In this document: positions 16,487-28,103 of the stretch, in pieces
How the letters are laid out: each line of letters opens with the position of its first letter
Position numbering within the stretch: position 1 is the first letter of the stretch
Assembly (NCBI RefSeq): GCF_964059135.1
Contig: NZ_OZ060393.1
Location: forward strand, 1 to 64,000
DNA from: Buchnera aphidicola (Symydobius americanus)
Lineage (GTDB): Bacteria; Pseudomonadota; Gammaproteobacteria; Enterobacterales; Enterobacteriaceae
DNA: 64,000 nucleotides
Direction of reading: 5' to 3'
Translations under genes and position numbers: made by a program
The notes under the pieces: generated by a model
Seen by the model: the letters and a program-made list of their open reading frames with translations, nothing else
The model's database searches: none
What the model was told of the DNA's origin: nothing

Positions 16487-16513
16487 CTTGAAAATATATC
16501 GATCGATCCACAT
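16487..16513 (+). promoter_or_regulatory. Sigma-32 (heat-shock) promoter of groES-groEL
   Basis: CTTGAA (16487-16492), a 15-base gap and CCACAT (16508-16513) match the sigma-32 consensus (CTTGAA, 13-17 bases, CCCCAT) in sequence and spacing. It lies about 100 bases before groES, and the sigma-32 gene rpoH is itself retained at 22030. Seen in the sequence; activity is inferred. Confidence 0.75.
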
Positions 16514-16615
16514 ATATGAATATAATCACGTAACGTTTTTTTCAATAAAATTTTTAAATTTAAATATATTTTAAATATAATTAATTTGAGGTAATCAATT
16601 AAGGAGTATAATGTA

Positions 16616-16909
16616 ATGAAGATTCGTCCATTGCATGATCGAGTTATTGTTAAAAAACAGGAAGTGGAATCAAAATCAGCCGGTGGTATTTTTCTGACTG
16701 GATCTGCTGCAGGAAAATCTACTCGCGGAAAAATTATTGCAGTAGGTAATGGCCGTATTTTAGATAATGGTCAGTTAAAACCTCTAGATGTTAAAGTTGG
16801 TGATATTGTCATTTTTAATGAAGGTTATGGTGCTAAAACTGAAAAAATTGATAATGAAGATGTATTAATTTTAACTGAAAGCGATATTTTAGCAATTGTT
16901 GAAAAATAG
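16616..16909 (+). CDS. groS: Co-chaperonin GroES
   Basis: Seven-subunit lid for the GroEL folding chamber. It has 97 residues (E. coli length), starting [14 protein letters not shown], with the mobile loop [18 protein letters not shown] near residues 16-33 and the [15 protein letters not shown] end. A strong ribosome binding site AAGGAG (16601-16606) precedes the ATG. Base composition is less AT-biased than that of neighbouring genes, in keeping with a very highly expressed and constrained protein. groEL follows after 47 bases. Confidence 0.98.
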   Translation: MKIRPLHDRVIVKKQEVESKSAGGIFLTGSAAGKSTRGKIIAVGNGRILDNGQLKPLDVKVGDIVIFNEGYGAKTEKIDNEDVLILTESDILAIVEK

Positions 16910-16953
16910 TATACTCTTTATAAATCCATTCAGAATATACAAGGAAAATATGA

Positions 16954-18600
<1,647 letters not shown>

Positions 18601-18630
18601 TTTTTTTTATACATTTTAGAATATATTAAT

Positions 18631-18671
18631 AATTACCCTTTATAATATAAAGAAAATTATTTAGGGTGATT
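18631..18671 (+). terminator. Terminator hairpin after groEL
   Basis: AATTACCCT (18631-18639) pairs with AGGGTGATT (18663-18671), nine pairs including one T-G, around a loop that can pair further. A T-rich run follows. It lies 31 bases after the groEL stop and before efp. Confidence 0.6.
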
Positions 18672-18788
18672 ATTAGATTTTTAAATACATATTAATTCCA
18701 AAAATTTTCTTATATAATAGTAAATATATAATATTTTTATTTTATTAAATATTTCATTTTAAAACATATTTATTTTACTTATAAATTT

Positions 18789-19364
18789 ATGATATTGTAT
18801 TATACTAATCATTTTAAATCTGGTTTAAAAGTAATTTTTGAAAATTTTCCTTATTGTATTGAATCTGTTCAGTTTGTTAAACCAGGAAAAGGACAATCAT
18901 TTTCTCGAGTTAAGTTAAGAAATTTATTAAATAAACAACTAATTGAAAAAACTTTTCGTTCTACTGATTGTTTAAAACATGCTGATATTATTGATATTAA
19001 TTTACTTTATCTTTATCATGATAGTAAATTTTTGTATTTTATGAATGAACAAACGTTTGATCAAATTTTAGTAGAAAAATTTATTATCCAAGATAAAATG
19101 AAATGGTTGATAGAACAACATAATTATTTAGTTACTTTATGGAATGATAAGCCAATTGGAATAATTATTAATAATTTTGTTGAACTTAAAGTGATTAATG
19201 TTACTCCAGAAGTTTCTTCAGATGTAATTTCTAATGTAAAGAATACTAAATTTTGTCAAGTAACCACTGGTGCAATATTAAAGGTTCCACTCTTTATACA
19301 AGAGGGAGATATCATTAAGGTGGATATTCGTACAGAAAAATATCATTCAAGAATTAATAGATAA
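18789..19364 (+). CDS. efp: Translation elongation factor P
   Basis: Relieves ribosome stalling at consecutive prolines. The 191-residue protein (188 in E. coli) has three beta-barrel domains. The first carries VKPGKGQ with the lysine that E. coli EpmA beta-lysylates (Lys34 there). The block RTEKYHSR near the C-terminus is the family signature region. epmB, next to efp in E. coli, is not beside it here. It is convergent with dnaC. Confidence 0.96.
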   Translation: MILYYTNHFKSGLKVIFENFPYCIESVQFVKPGKGQSFSRVKLRNLLNKQLIEKTFRSTDCLKHADIIDINLLYLYHDSKFLYFMNEQTFDQILVEKFIIQDKMKWLIEQHNYLVTLWNDKPIGIIINNFVELKVINVTPEVSSDVISNVKNTKFCQVTTGAILKVPLFIQEGDIIKVDIRTEKYHSRINR

Positions 19365-19421
19365 TTTTTTTTAAATATATTTATTATTTATTATTTATTA
19401 ATTATTAACTATTTATTACTC

Positions 19422-20153
19422 TTACTTAATTTTTCTTCGATAACTTTTCCAGCCAAAATTTAACCATAAACTATTACCGATACACATTCTATCCATTACT
19501 CTTTCTCCGAGTAATTTTTCCATTTGATTATAATCCAAATTAGATATCATACCGGTAGATTTTTTAGATGCAGCTCTTCTATCTATGATTTGATTGATAA
19601 TATTTTTTTCATATCTTGATGCTATTTGAATTCCGATTTCATCTAGAATTAGTAAATCCATTTGATTTAATTTATTTAATATTTTTTTTTCAGTTAGATG
19701 ATATTGATGATTATTAAAAGTATCTTTTAAGTTGGACATCAGGTCAGATATTGTTAAAATTAATACATTTTTTCCATATGATATTAAATAATTACTTATT
19801 GCGCAAGCCAGGTGATTTTTACCTGTTCCGGGTTTTCCGGAAAAAATAAAACTATCTTCATGTTTATCAAATTCCTTTGCATATTTTTTGGCAGATTCTA
19901 ATACTTTTCGATGACCCTCATGTTCGATATAATAATTTTTGAACGAACAATTGGTATACAGTTTTTGAATGCCAGATTTTTCTATAATAGATTGATGTTT
20001 GATTATTTGGTTATTCTTTTTAATTATCCGAGAAAGTAATTTACTTTGTTGTTCGTGCCATTTTAATAATTCATAATCATTGTAAAATTTTGGTTTAATA
20101 TGATTAGGAATAATTTTTTTTAGACGATTTAATATTGTGATATTTTTATTCAT
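19422..20153 (-). CDS. dnaC: Replicative helicase loader DnaC
   Basis: AAA+ ATPase that delivers DnaB helicase to single-stranded DNA. The 243-residue protein (245 in E. coli) has a basic N-terminal DnaB-binding part, the Walker A SGKPGTGKNHLA near residues 104-115, the Walker B LLILDEIG near residue 168, and the C-terminal SNLDYNQMEKLLGERVMDRM with the sensor/arginine-finger region. dnaT, its E. coli neighbour, is absent. Its retention beside the missing dnaA is notable. Confidence 0.94.
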   Translation of the reverse strand: MNKNITILNRLKKIIPNHIKPKFYNDYELLKWHEQQSKLLSRIIKKNNQIIKHQSIIEKSGIQKLYTNCSFKNYYIEHEGHRKVLESAKKYAKEFDKHEDSFIFSGKPGTGKNHLACAISNYLISYGKNVLILTISDLMSNLKDTFNNHQYHLTEKKILNKLNQMDLLILDEIGIQIASRYEKNIINQIIDRRAASKKSTGMISNLDYNQMEKLLGERVMDRMCIGNSLWLNFGWKSYRRKIK

Positions 20154-20233
20154 ATTTTCCTCAAAAATATATTAAAAAATATTTTAATTTATATTATTAT
20201 TCATACTTTAACGTTTTATAAAAAATATTTTTT

Positions 20234-20806
20234 TTATTGTGTACTTTCTTGATATATTGCATAACTTATTTTACTGGTATATTTTTTTTTCCATAATTTC
20301 CAGTTATTGGGTATTTTAATATTTTTGTTAGATATTAAATTTTCTATATATATATATCCTGATTTTTTTATGCAATGTGTTTTTTCTAATAAAAAAATAG
20401 TTTTTTGTAATGTATTTTCTTTAAATGGAGGATCTAAAAAAATAATATCATATTTTTTTTTATTAATTTTTAACCATGTTAGTGTATTTGTTCGAATAAT
20501 ATTAATATTCTTAATGTTTAATTGTTTTATATTATTGTATAAGTTATTATATATTTTTTGGTCTATTTCTAATAATGTTGCAAATTTAGCATATCGGGAG
20601 ATAGATTCAATACCTAAAGCACCACTCCCAGAAAAACAATCTAAACAATATGCATTATGAATTTTTTGGGATATCCAATTAAATATTGTTTCTTTCATTC
20701 TGTTAGTGGTTGGTCGTAATCTTTTATGATTAAATGTATTTATTATTCTTCCCTTTAAATATCCTGCAATAATATAGATTTTTCCGTTTTGATATTTATT
20801 TTTCAT
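20234..20806 (-). CDS. rsmD: 16S rRNA (guanine-966 N2) methyltransferase RsmD
   Basis: SAM-dependent methyltransferase acting on 16S rRNA G966. The 190-residue protein (198 in E. coli) has the N-terminal block IIAGYLKGR and LRPTTNRMKETIFNWI, the SAM-binding motif DCFSGSGALGIES near residue 60, and the catalytic DPPF near residue 126. It is divergent from ftsY, the same arrangement as in E. coli. Confidence 0.95.
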   Translation of the reverse strand: MKNKYQNGKIYIIAGYLKGRIINTFNHKRLRPTTNRMKETIFNWISQKIHNAYCLDCFSGSGALGIESISRYAKFATLLEIDQKIYNNLYNNIKQLNIKNINIIRTNTLTWLKINKKKYDIIFLDPPFKENTLQKTIFLLEKTHCIKKSGYIYIENLISNKNIKIPNNWKLWKKKYTSKISYAIYQESTQ

Positions 20807-20940
20807 AGTAGTAAAGATTTTATTGATTTTTATAATTTATGAAATCACAATTTATTTCAAAATACAAAACATCTAATGATTAATGTAAATCAAGTTAATA
20901 AATCTTGTTTAATTATGAACAATTATTTTTTTTAGGAACA

Positions 20941-21873
20941 ATGAATATTTTTAAAAATATACAACTTGGATTTAAACGCACTAGGGATGCTTTGTCATTC
21001 CAAATTAAAAATTTTTTTAAAACAGATAGTATTAATCATATTTTTTTTGAAAAATTAGAAGAACAATTGTTAATATCCGATTTTGGGGTACATACTACAA
21101 AAATTATTATTGATTATTTAATTCAACAAAATAAATCAGGTATTTTGAAAAATGAAGATAATTTATATGATCATTTAAGATATATTATGCTTTCTATTTT
21201 AAATAAACATGATCATTTAATTCAAAATAAATCAATTATTAATAATAATAAATTATATATTATATTAGTTATTGGTGTAAATGGTGTTGGAAAAACAACT
21301 ACAATAGGGAAATTAGCGTATTTCTATAAAAATTTAGGAAAATCTGTTGCATTATCTGCTGCAGATACTTTTAGAGCAGCTGCTGTTGATCAGTTAAATT
21401 TTTTTGGGAATAAAATTTCTATACCAGTTATTTCGCAATCATTTGGATCAGATCCAGCTTCTGTAGTATTTAATTCTATTAATTTTGCGCAATCTAATAA
21501 AATTGAAATATTAATTATTGATACTTCAGGAAGATTACATAATAAAAAAAATCTGATGGAAGAGTTAAAAAAAATTGTTCGTGTTATTAAAAAAAAAAAC
21601 TTTTCCGAACCAGATGAAATATTACTAATATTGGATGCATGTAATGGACAAAATTCTTTTCAGCAAACAAAGATTTTTAATCAATCAGTCAAGTTAACTG
21701 GTATTGTATTAACTAAATTAGATGGTACGGCAAAAGGTGGAGTAATATTTTCTATATTAAATGAATTTCCTATTCCAATTAAATATATTGGTTCAGGAGA
21801 AACTGTAAATGATTTAATAGTGTTTAATTCTCGAAAATTTATTAAAGGAATATTAAAAAAAAATAATATTTAA
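20941..21873 (+). CDS. ftsY: Signal recognition particle receptor FtsY
   Basis: GTPase that docks SRP-ribosome complexes at the membrane. The ATG at 20941, after TAGGAA, gives 310 residues; a TTG at 20905 would add 12. The NG domain is complete: GVNGVGKTTTIGKLA (P-loop), DTFRAAAVDQL, DTSGRLHNKKNLMEEL and TKLDGTAKGG. The long acidic N-terminal domain of E. coli FtsY (497 residues) is missing, as in other reduced genomes. ftsE and ftsX, which follow in E. coli, are absent. An A11 run (21589-21599) stays in frame. Confidence 0.96.
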   Translation: MNIFKNIQLGFKRTRDALSFQIKNFFKTDSINHIFFEKLEEQLLISDFGVHTTKIIIDYLIQQNKSGILKNEDNLYDHLRYIMLSILNKHDHLIQNKSIINNNKLYIILVIGVNGVGKTTTIGKLAYFYKNLGKSVALSAADTFRAAAVDQLNFFGNKISIPVISQSFGSDPASVVFNSINFAQSNKIEILIIDTSGRLHNKKNLMEELKKIVRVIKKKNFSEPDEILLILDACNGQNSFQQTKIFNQSVKLTGIVLTKLDGTAKGGVIFSILNEFPIPIKYIGSGETVNDLIVFNSRKFIKGILKKNNI

Positions 21874-22029
21874 ATGGGTATGTATACATTGATTTTAAAA
21901 GTTTTTATGTTTTATTATAAATACTTATATTTTAAATTAATGACTATTTATTGTTTTATATTTTAAAAATTTTTAAGATATTGAAAATTATAAGTATTAT
22001 ATGATCATTTATTAATATGGAAAGTGAAT

Positions 22030-22887
22030 ATGCTTAATAAGATTCAAACATTACATGCCATTCCTTTAAGAGATTTAAATTCTTATATTCGTACTGTTAA
22101 TAAATTAGATATGTTGTCAGCTGATCAAGAGCGTATTTTAACTGAGAAGTTATATTATAATGGTGATTTAAAAGCAGCACAGACTATTATCCTATCTCAT
22201 TTAAGATTTGTAGTATATATTGCAAAAAAATATTCTGGTTATGGATTATCTCAAGCAGATTTAATTCAAGAAGGAAATATTGGTCTTATGAAAGCAGTTC
22301 GTAGATTTAATCCTAATGTTAATGTAAGAGTAGTTTCATTTGCTGTGCATTGGATTAAATCTGAGATTCATGAATATGTATTGAAAAATTGGCGAATTGT
22401 CAAAATTGCAACAACAAAATCACAAAGAAAATTATTTTTTAATTTAAGAAAAAATAAAAAAAGATTAGGCTGGTTTAGTTCAAATGAAGTTAAATTGGTT
22501 GCAAATCAACTTGGTGTTAGCATTCAAGATGTTCAAGATATGGAAAAACGATTATCTGTACAAGATGTTACTATTTATCCAGCTACAGGCATACATAATC
22601 AAAGCTTTAATACTAATAATATAATTTCATATTTAAATGATTCAAAATCAGATTTTTCTTATACAATAGAAAAAGAGAATTGGCAAAAATATTCCAATAG
22701 TAAATTGAATAATGCCATGTTAGAATTAGATTCGCGTAGTCGATATATTATTCATGCTCGTTGGTTGAGATATCGTAATAAAATTACTTTACAAGAGATA
22801 GCTAATAATTATGGTATTTCAGCTGAGCGAGTTCGTCAATTAGAAAAAAATGCCATGAAAAAATTAAAATGTGCTATAGAAAATTAA
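22030..22887 (+). CDS. rpoH: RNA polymerase sigma-32 factor (heat shock)
   Basis: Directs RNA polymerase to heat-shock promoters such as the one found before groES. Starting at the ATG at 22030 (GGAAAG at 22019-22024 upstream) gives 285 residues, against 284 in E. coli; a GTG at 22024 would add two. Region 2 is clear ([37 protein letters not shown]), the RpoH box QRKLFFNLR is present near residue 132, and region 4 has the helix-turn-helix [22 protein letters not shown]. Intact. Confidence 0.97.
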   Translation: MLNKIQTLHAIPLRDLNSYIRTVNKLDMLSADQERILTEKLYYNGDLKAAQTIILSHLRFVVYIAKKYSGYGLSQADLIQEGNIGLMKAVRRFNPNVNVRVVSFAVHWIKSEIHEYVLKNWRIVKIATTKSQRKLFFNLRKNKKRLGWFSSNEVKLVANQLGVSIQDVQDMEKRLSVQDVTIYPATGIHNQSFNTNNIISYLNDSKSDFSYTIEKENWQKYSNSKLNNAMLELDSRSRYIIHARWLRYRNKITLQEIANNYGISAERVRQLEKNAMKKLKCAIEN

Positions 22888-23385
22888 ATATATTTTTTAA
22901 TATTTATTATTTATATATATAGGTATAATTTAAAAGATTTTTCATTTGTATAAAATATATTATTCAGTGCAAGTTGTTATCTTTATTCATATTTAATATT
23001 ATTTTTATATTTTATTATTTTTTAATAATTTTATTTTAATGTATTAATTATAAAAATATTTTTAAAAATTTGATTATGATTTTTTTAAAAAATGTAAAAT
23101 TATTTTTTTTAAATAGAATGTGTTTATTCAATATAGTTATAATGTAATCATAATATAAATTTTTATTTTTTATATGTTAAAATTTTTTTATTTTTATTAA
23201 AAATATTTTTAAAATTTTTAATTACATATATTTAATTTTTTTAAAATTTATTTAATAATATTAATTTAATTTATTTTTAATTTTAAATATTAATTTAAAT
23301 TGATAATTATAACAATAGTTATATAGTAAATATTCTAAATCGATTAATTTGTTGTAAAAATGTTATTTAATACGGGATATATTTT
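22888..23385. other. Long AT-only spacer between rpoH and metE
   Basis: About 500 bases made almost wholly of A and T runs. I see no reading frame of useful length, no tRNA and no GC-rich hairpin. There is no MetJ-type AGACGTCT box. It must hold the metE promoter. It is most simply the decayed remains of lost genes, but no residual homology can be recognised by eye. Confidence 0.6.
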
Positions 23386-25668
23386 ATGGATATTATAAAT
23401 CATATTCTAGGATTTCCTAGAATTGGTGCACATCGAGAATTGAAATTTGCTCAGGAAAATTATTGGTCTGGAAAAATTTCGAAAATCGAATTATTAAAAA
23501 TTGGGAAGAAATTAAGGTATAAAAATTGGAAAGATCAAAGTTCATCAGGAATTAATTTGATTTCGGTTGGTGATTTTTCGTGGTATGATCATGTTTTAAC
23601 TACAAGTATGATGTTGGGGAATATTCCCGAAAGACATCGTAATATTGATGGTTCAATTGATTTAGATACATTATTTTATATGGCTCGAGGCACAGCATTA
23701 AATAAATCTTCAGTTTTAGCTTGCGAAATGACAAAATGGTTTGATACGAATTATCATTATATTGTTCCAGAGTTTGTAAAAAATCAGGATTTTAATTTAT
23801 CTTGGAATCAGTTATTTGATGAAATTGATGAAGCAATTAATAAAGGTTATTCAGTAAAACCTGTAATTTTAGGTCCTATGACTTATTTATGGTTAGGAAA
23901 AATTACAGGAGTTAAATTTAATCGATTAAGTTTATTACCAAATTTATTAAAAGTCTATCAAAAAATTTTAAATAAAATTTATGAAAAAGGTATTGAGTGG
24001 ATTCAAATTGATGAACCAATTTTAGTTTTTGATTTACCATCTGATTGGATGCATGCATTTAAAATGACTTATGATATTTTAAAGAGTGATTTGAAGTTAC
24101 TATTAACTACATATTTTGAAAGTATTAATCATAATTTAAATGATATAGTAAATTTTCCCGTACAAGGTTTGCATATTGATTTAACACATGGAAAGTATGA
24201 TTTATCTGTTTTAAATCGAAAGATACCTCATGATTGGGTGTTATCTTTAGGTGTTATTAATGGTCGAAATATTTGGAAATCAGATTTAAAGTTTTGGTTT
24301 GATGTTATTCAAAATTTTTTAAAATTTAAAAGAAATGTATGGATTGGATCTTCTTGTTCTTTATTGCATAGCCCAGTTGATTTAAGACTTGAAAATAATA
24401 TTCCATTAGAAATAAAAAATTGGTTTTCTTTTGCTTTACAAAAGTGTTATGAATTAAATTTATTGACTTTAGCCTTAAACGATAATGATTCTAGTATATT
24501 ACAGTCCTGGACTGATTTATTACATAGTCATGCTAAATCAGAAATGGTAAATAATGATTTTGTAAAAAATCAACTAATGAATATTACTTATAATGATAAA
24601 AAACGACATTCAGTTTATTCAGTTCGTTCAAAAGTTCAAAAAAATACTTTCCATTTTCCTGTTTTACCTACTACTACTATTGGATCATTTCCTCAAACCG
24701 ATGATATTCGTGCATTACGTTTACAATTTAAGAAAGGAAAGATTGATTTCCATAAATATCAAAATGAAATTAAAAAACATATTCAATATGCTATTCAACA
24801 ACAAGAATTATTAGATATTGATGTTTTAGTGCATGGAGAATCTGAACGTAATGATATGGTAGAATATTTTGGTGAGCATTTAGCAGGTTTTATATTTACT
24901 AATTATGGATGGGTACAAAGTTATGGGTCAAGATGTGTTAAACCACCTGTAATTGTTGGGGATGTTTATCGTAAGAACCCAATTACAATAGAATGGTCTA
25001 AATATGCACAATCTATAACAAAAAAACCTGTTAAAGCCATGTTAACTGGACCTGTTACTATATTATGTTGGTCTTTTATTCGAGAAGATTTACCAAAACA
25101 AATAATATCTAATCAAATCGCATTAGCATTACGTGATGAAGTGTTAGATTTAGAAAGAGCTGGGATTAATATAATTCAAATTGATGAACCTGCTCTTCGG
25201 GAAGGATTACCTTTACGAAAAATAGATTGGAAAAAATATTTATCTTGGGCAACTCAATCTTTTAGAATTTCCTCTTCCAAAGTACAAGATACTACTCAAA
25301 TTCATACTCATATGTGTTATTGTGAATTTAGTGATATCATGGATGCTATTGTTCAATTAGATGCGGATGTTATTACTATTGAAACTGCGCGATCTCATAT
25401 GGATTTATTAGAATTTTTTAAAACTTTTGAATATCCTAATGAAATTGGTCCTGGTGTATACGATATACATTCACCAAATATTCCTAGCGTTGACCAGATT
25501 GTTTATTTATTAGAACAAGCTATAAAATATATTCCAATTAATCGTTTATGGGTGAATCCGGATTGTGGATTAAAAACTAGAAATTGGAAAGAAACTATAT
25601 CATCTTTAAAGAATATGATGATTGCTACTAAAAAAATTCGTAAAAAATTTGAAACATTAACTATATAA
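23386..25668 (+). CDS. metE: Cobalamin-independent methionine synthase
   Basis: Transfers the methyl group of 5-methyltetrahydropteroyl-triglutamate to homocysteine, the last step of methionine synthesis; MetF (41066) makes the methyl donor. The 760-residue protein (753 in E. coli) has the N-terminal [15 protein letters not shown], the catalytic-domain start [14 protein letters not shown] near residue 426, and zinc-ligand motifs HTHMCYCEF (His and Cys), then [11 protein letters not shown] near the end. It is needed because aphid sap diets are poor in methionine. Followed by a clear terminator. Confidence 0.98.
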   Translation: MDIINHILGFPRIGAHRELKFAQENYWSGKISKIELLKIGKKLRYKNWKDQSSSGINLISVGDFSWYDHVLTTSMMLGNIPERHRNIDGSIDLDTLFYMARGTALNKSSVLACEMTKWFDTNYHYIVPEFVKNQDFNLSWNQLFDEIDEAINKGYSVKPVILGPMTYLWLGKITGVKFNRLSLLPNLLKVYQKILNKIYEKGIEWIQIDEPILVFDLPSDWMHAFKMTYDILKSDLKLLLTTYFESINHNLNDIVNFPVQGLHIDLTHGKYDLSVLNRKIPHDWVLSLGVINGRNIWKSDLKFWFDVIQNFLKFKRNVWIGSSCSLLHSPVDLRLENNIPLEIKNWFSFALQKCYELNLLTLALNDNDSSILQSWTDLLHSHAKSEMVNNDFVKNQLMNITYNDKKRHSVYSVRSKVQKNTFHFPVLPTTTIGSFPQTDDIRALRLQFKKGKIDFHKYQNEIKKHIQYAIQQQELLDIDVLVHGESERNDMVEYFGEHLAGFIFTNYGWVQSYGSRCVKPPVIVGDVYRKNPITIEWSKYAQSITKKPVKAMLTGPVTILCWSFIREDLPKQIISNQIALALRDEVLDLERAGINIIQIDEPALREGLPLRKIDWKKYLSWATQSFRISSSKVQDTTQIHTHMCYCEFSDIMDAIVQLDADVITIETARSHMDLLEFFKTFEYPNEIGPGVYDIHSPNIPSVDQIVYLLEQAIKYIPINRLWVNPDCGLKTRNWKETISSLKNMMIATKKIRKKFETLTI

Positions 25669-25679
25669 CATTATTTAAA

Positions 25680-25711
25680 CAAAAGGGTTATATTTCCCTT
25701 TTGTTTTGTTT
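25680..25711 (+). terminator. Rho-independent terminator after metE
   Basis: CAAAAGGG (25680-25687) pairs with CCCTTTTG (25696-25703), eight perfect pairs with an eight-base loop, followed by a T-rich run (TTTTGTTT). This is a textbook intrinsic terminator. It may also serve purH, which converges from the other side. Confidence 0.88.
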
Positions 25712-25756
25712 CAAAAAGTAATATAAATATGTTTTTAATATGATTGTATTATAAAT

Positions 25757-27358
25757 TTAATGATAAAAACTTCTAACATGTGTAAATATCATAGATATAT
25801 TATTATCGTTAACTGTTTTGATGATTTCATGATCTCTAATTGATCCTCCTGGTTGTATAATGCATGATACTCCTGCATATATTGCTTCTTGAATACTATC
25901 TTTAAATGGAAAAAATGCATCTGAAGCCATGATAATATTTTTTTTATTTATTTGATTTTTTTGAAGTTTTTGAAAGTATTTATAGTTAGCAATTTTTACT
26001 GCATCTATTCGGCTTGTTTGTCCAGAACCTATACTTATTGTTTTAAAATCGTAACCATAAACAATTGCATTTGATTTACAAAATTTTGCTATTTTCCAAC
26101 AAAATATGGCAGTTTTTATTTCTGATTTGGTGGGTTTTTTTTTACTTACTATAGTTAATTTTTTTGTTTTACTAATTTCTACATTTGATTCTTGTACTAA
26201 TAAGCCATCATCGATAGTTTTAAATTCAATAAAAGGTATATTATTTTTATTTTTTTGATACTGACATATTAAAACTTTAATTTTATTTTTATTTCTTATT
26301 AATTCTAATGCTTCAGGAGTAATTTCTGGCCCAATAATTAATTCTACAAACTGTGTATTTAAAATTTGGTTGATAGTGTTCGAATCAATTATTGTATTAA
26401 AACCAATAATACCTCCAAATGCTGAAATTTCATCACTTTTATAGGCAGATAAATACGCAGAAAATATATTATCTGAAATTGCTGCTCCGCATGGTGTTCC
26501 ATGTTTAACAATAACACAAGATGGTTTTTGGAATTGATTAACACATTTTAATGCAATATATGCATCGTATATATTATTATAAGATAATTCTGCTCCATGG
26601 ATTTGACGTAAAGAATTAATTAATCCTGTTGTTTGTTCAGGATATAATGTATATAATGCAGATTTTTGATGTGGATTTTCTCCGTATTTTAATTTTTTTT
26701 GTTTATAGTAAATCAATTTTATTTTGTTAGGTAGTAAATTATTCGATTTTAATTTAAAGGTATTGTTTCTTTTTAAATTAAAATATTTTGTAATCATATT
26801 ATCGTATTTATTTACATATTTAAATGCTTTATAAGCCAATTGTAGTTTAGTTTCAAGTTTTACGTATCCATGTTGATTAATTTCGTTTAAAATTTTATCA
26901 TAATCTGATGGATCTGTTAAAACTACGGTATGTTTATAGTTTTTTGCTGCAGCTCGTACCATTGCAGGGCCACCAATATCAATTTGTTTTTCGATATTTT
27001 GATTTATATTTACATGATTAAATGGATAGAAATTCACTATTATCATGTCAATAGTGGTGATTTGATGATCTTTAATAAATTGTTGATCATCTATTTCATT
27101 ACTTAATATTCCGCTAAAAATTTTTGGATGTATTGTTTTGATTTGTCCATTCATAATTTCTGGATATTGAGTAATTTCAGATATTTGAGATGCCGTGATA
27201 TTATTTTCTTTTAATTTTTTTTCTGTTCCGTGAGTTGAAAATATTTTTATTTTTTTATTTTGTAATTCTTTACATAATTTGATGAGATTAGATTTATCAG
27301 ATACACTTATTAAAGCCGTTTGAATTATTTTGTTGTATAATTTCATAATTTTATCCAT
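25757..27358 (-). CDS. purH: Bifunctional AICAR transformylase / IMP cyclohydrolase
   Basis: Converts AICAR to FAICAR and then IMP. In Buchnera most of the de novo purine path is gone, so PurH is thought to recycle the AICAR made by histidine synthesis. The 533-residue protein (529 in E. coli) has the MGS-like cyclohydrolase domain (TALISVSDKSN, IDIGGPAMVRAAAKN) and the transformylase domain (LKYGENPHQKSALY, KHGTPCGAA, SDAFFPF). The family phosphate-loop STGGT reads STHGT here. A second in-frame ATG at 27346, preceded by GGAT, could be the real start. Confidence 0.97.
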   Translation of the reverse strand: MDKIMKLYNKIIQTALISVSDKSNLIKLCKELQNKKIKIFSTHGTEKKLKENNITASQISEITQYPEIMNGQIKTIHPKIFSGILSNEIDDQQFIKDHQITTIDMIIVNFYPFNHVNINQNIEKQIDIGGPAMVRAAAKNYKHTVVLTDPSDYDKILNEINQHGYVKLETKLQLAYKAFKYVNKYDNMITKYFNLKRNNTFKLKSNNLLPNKIKLIYYKQKKLKYGENPHQKSALYTLYPEQTTGLINSLRQIHGAELSYNNIYDAYIALKCVNQFQKPSCVIVKHGTPCGAAISDNIFSAYLSAYKSDEISAFGGIIGFNTIIDSNTINQILNTQFVELIIGPEITPEALELIRNKNKIKVLICQYQKNKNNIPFIEFKTIDDGLLVQESNVEISKTKKLTIVSKKKPTKSEIKTAIFCWKIAKFCKSNAIVYGYDFKTISIGSGQTSRIDAVKIANYKYFQKLQKNQINKKNIIMASDAFFPFKDSIQEAIYAGVSCIIQPGGSIRDHEIIKTVNDNNISMIFTHVRSFYH

Positions 27359-27599
27359 TAATTTTAATATATTAATAAATACCTAAAAGTTATTAATTAA
27401 ATAATATATTTTTTAAATTATTTATCTTGTAATCAAAATATTGCATTTGAATAAATTCATTTAATAAAATACCTAAAAATAATTTATGGATATATTATAT
27501 GTAATTAAAATTATTATGTACGTAATTTATTATTTTAAATTAATATGTTTTAAATTAGTTTTTAATATTTAATTTGTAATATTTTTAAAGAGGATAAAT

Positions 27600-28103
27600 A
27601 TGGAAAAAATTATTGAAAAAACCATTTATGCTTCTCGGTGGTTAATGTTTCCTGTATATATTGGTTTATCTTTTGGTTTTATATTATTAACATTAAAATT
27701 TTTTCAACAAATTATTTTTATTATTCCTGAAATTTTAATTATGTCGGAATCTGGATTAGTATTAATTGTATTATCATTAATTGATATAGCTCTAGTTGGT
27801 GGTTTATTAGTCATGGTCATGTTTTCGGGATATGAAAATTTCATTTCCAGAATGAATATTCAAGATAATAAAGAACGATTAAGTTGGATGGGCACTATGG
27901 ATGTTAATTCTATTAAAAACAAAGTAGCTTCATCAATTGTAGCAATTTCTTCTGTTCATCTTTTACGATTATTTATGGAAGCAGAAAAAGTCTTAGATGA
28001 TAAAATTATGTGGTGTGTAATTGTTCATTTAACTTTTGTATTATCAGCATTTGGTATGTCATATATTGATAGAATGAATAAAAAAATATTATGTTTTGAT
28101 TGA
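27600..28103 (+). CDS. yqhA: YqhA/UPF0114 family inner-membrane protein
   Basis: Function unknown. The 167-residue protein (164 in E. coli YqhA) is recognised by [34 protein letters not shown] and [18 protein letters not shown], all close to the family. It has about four hydrophobic helices (around residues 14-34, 47-75, 108-123 and 136-155). A strong AGAGGATAAAT precedes the ATG. It stands alone between purH and rpoC. High conservation in a genome this small suggests a necessary membrane role, but I cannot say which. Confidence 0.92.
   Translation: MEKIIEKTIYASRWLMFPVYIGLSFGFILLTLKFFQQIIFIIPEILIMSESGLVLIVLSLIDIALVGGLLVMVMFSGYENFISRMNIQDNKERLSWMGTMDVNSIKNKVASSIVAISSVHLLRLFMEAEKVLDDKIMWCVIVHLTFVLSAFGMSYIDRMNKKILCFD

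Noticed and set aside
19365..19421. Short repeated TTATTATT units between efp and dnaC
   Set aside because: Low-complexity AT sequence of the kind found in every spacer here; no clear unit structure.
20307..20660. Open frame of 117 codons, hydrophobic, on the plus strand over rsmD
   Set aside because: Antisense to rsmD. Its membrane-like composition is only the complement of lysine- and asparagine-rich codons.
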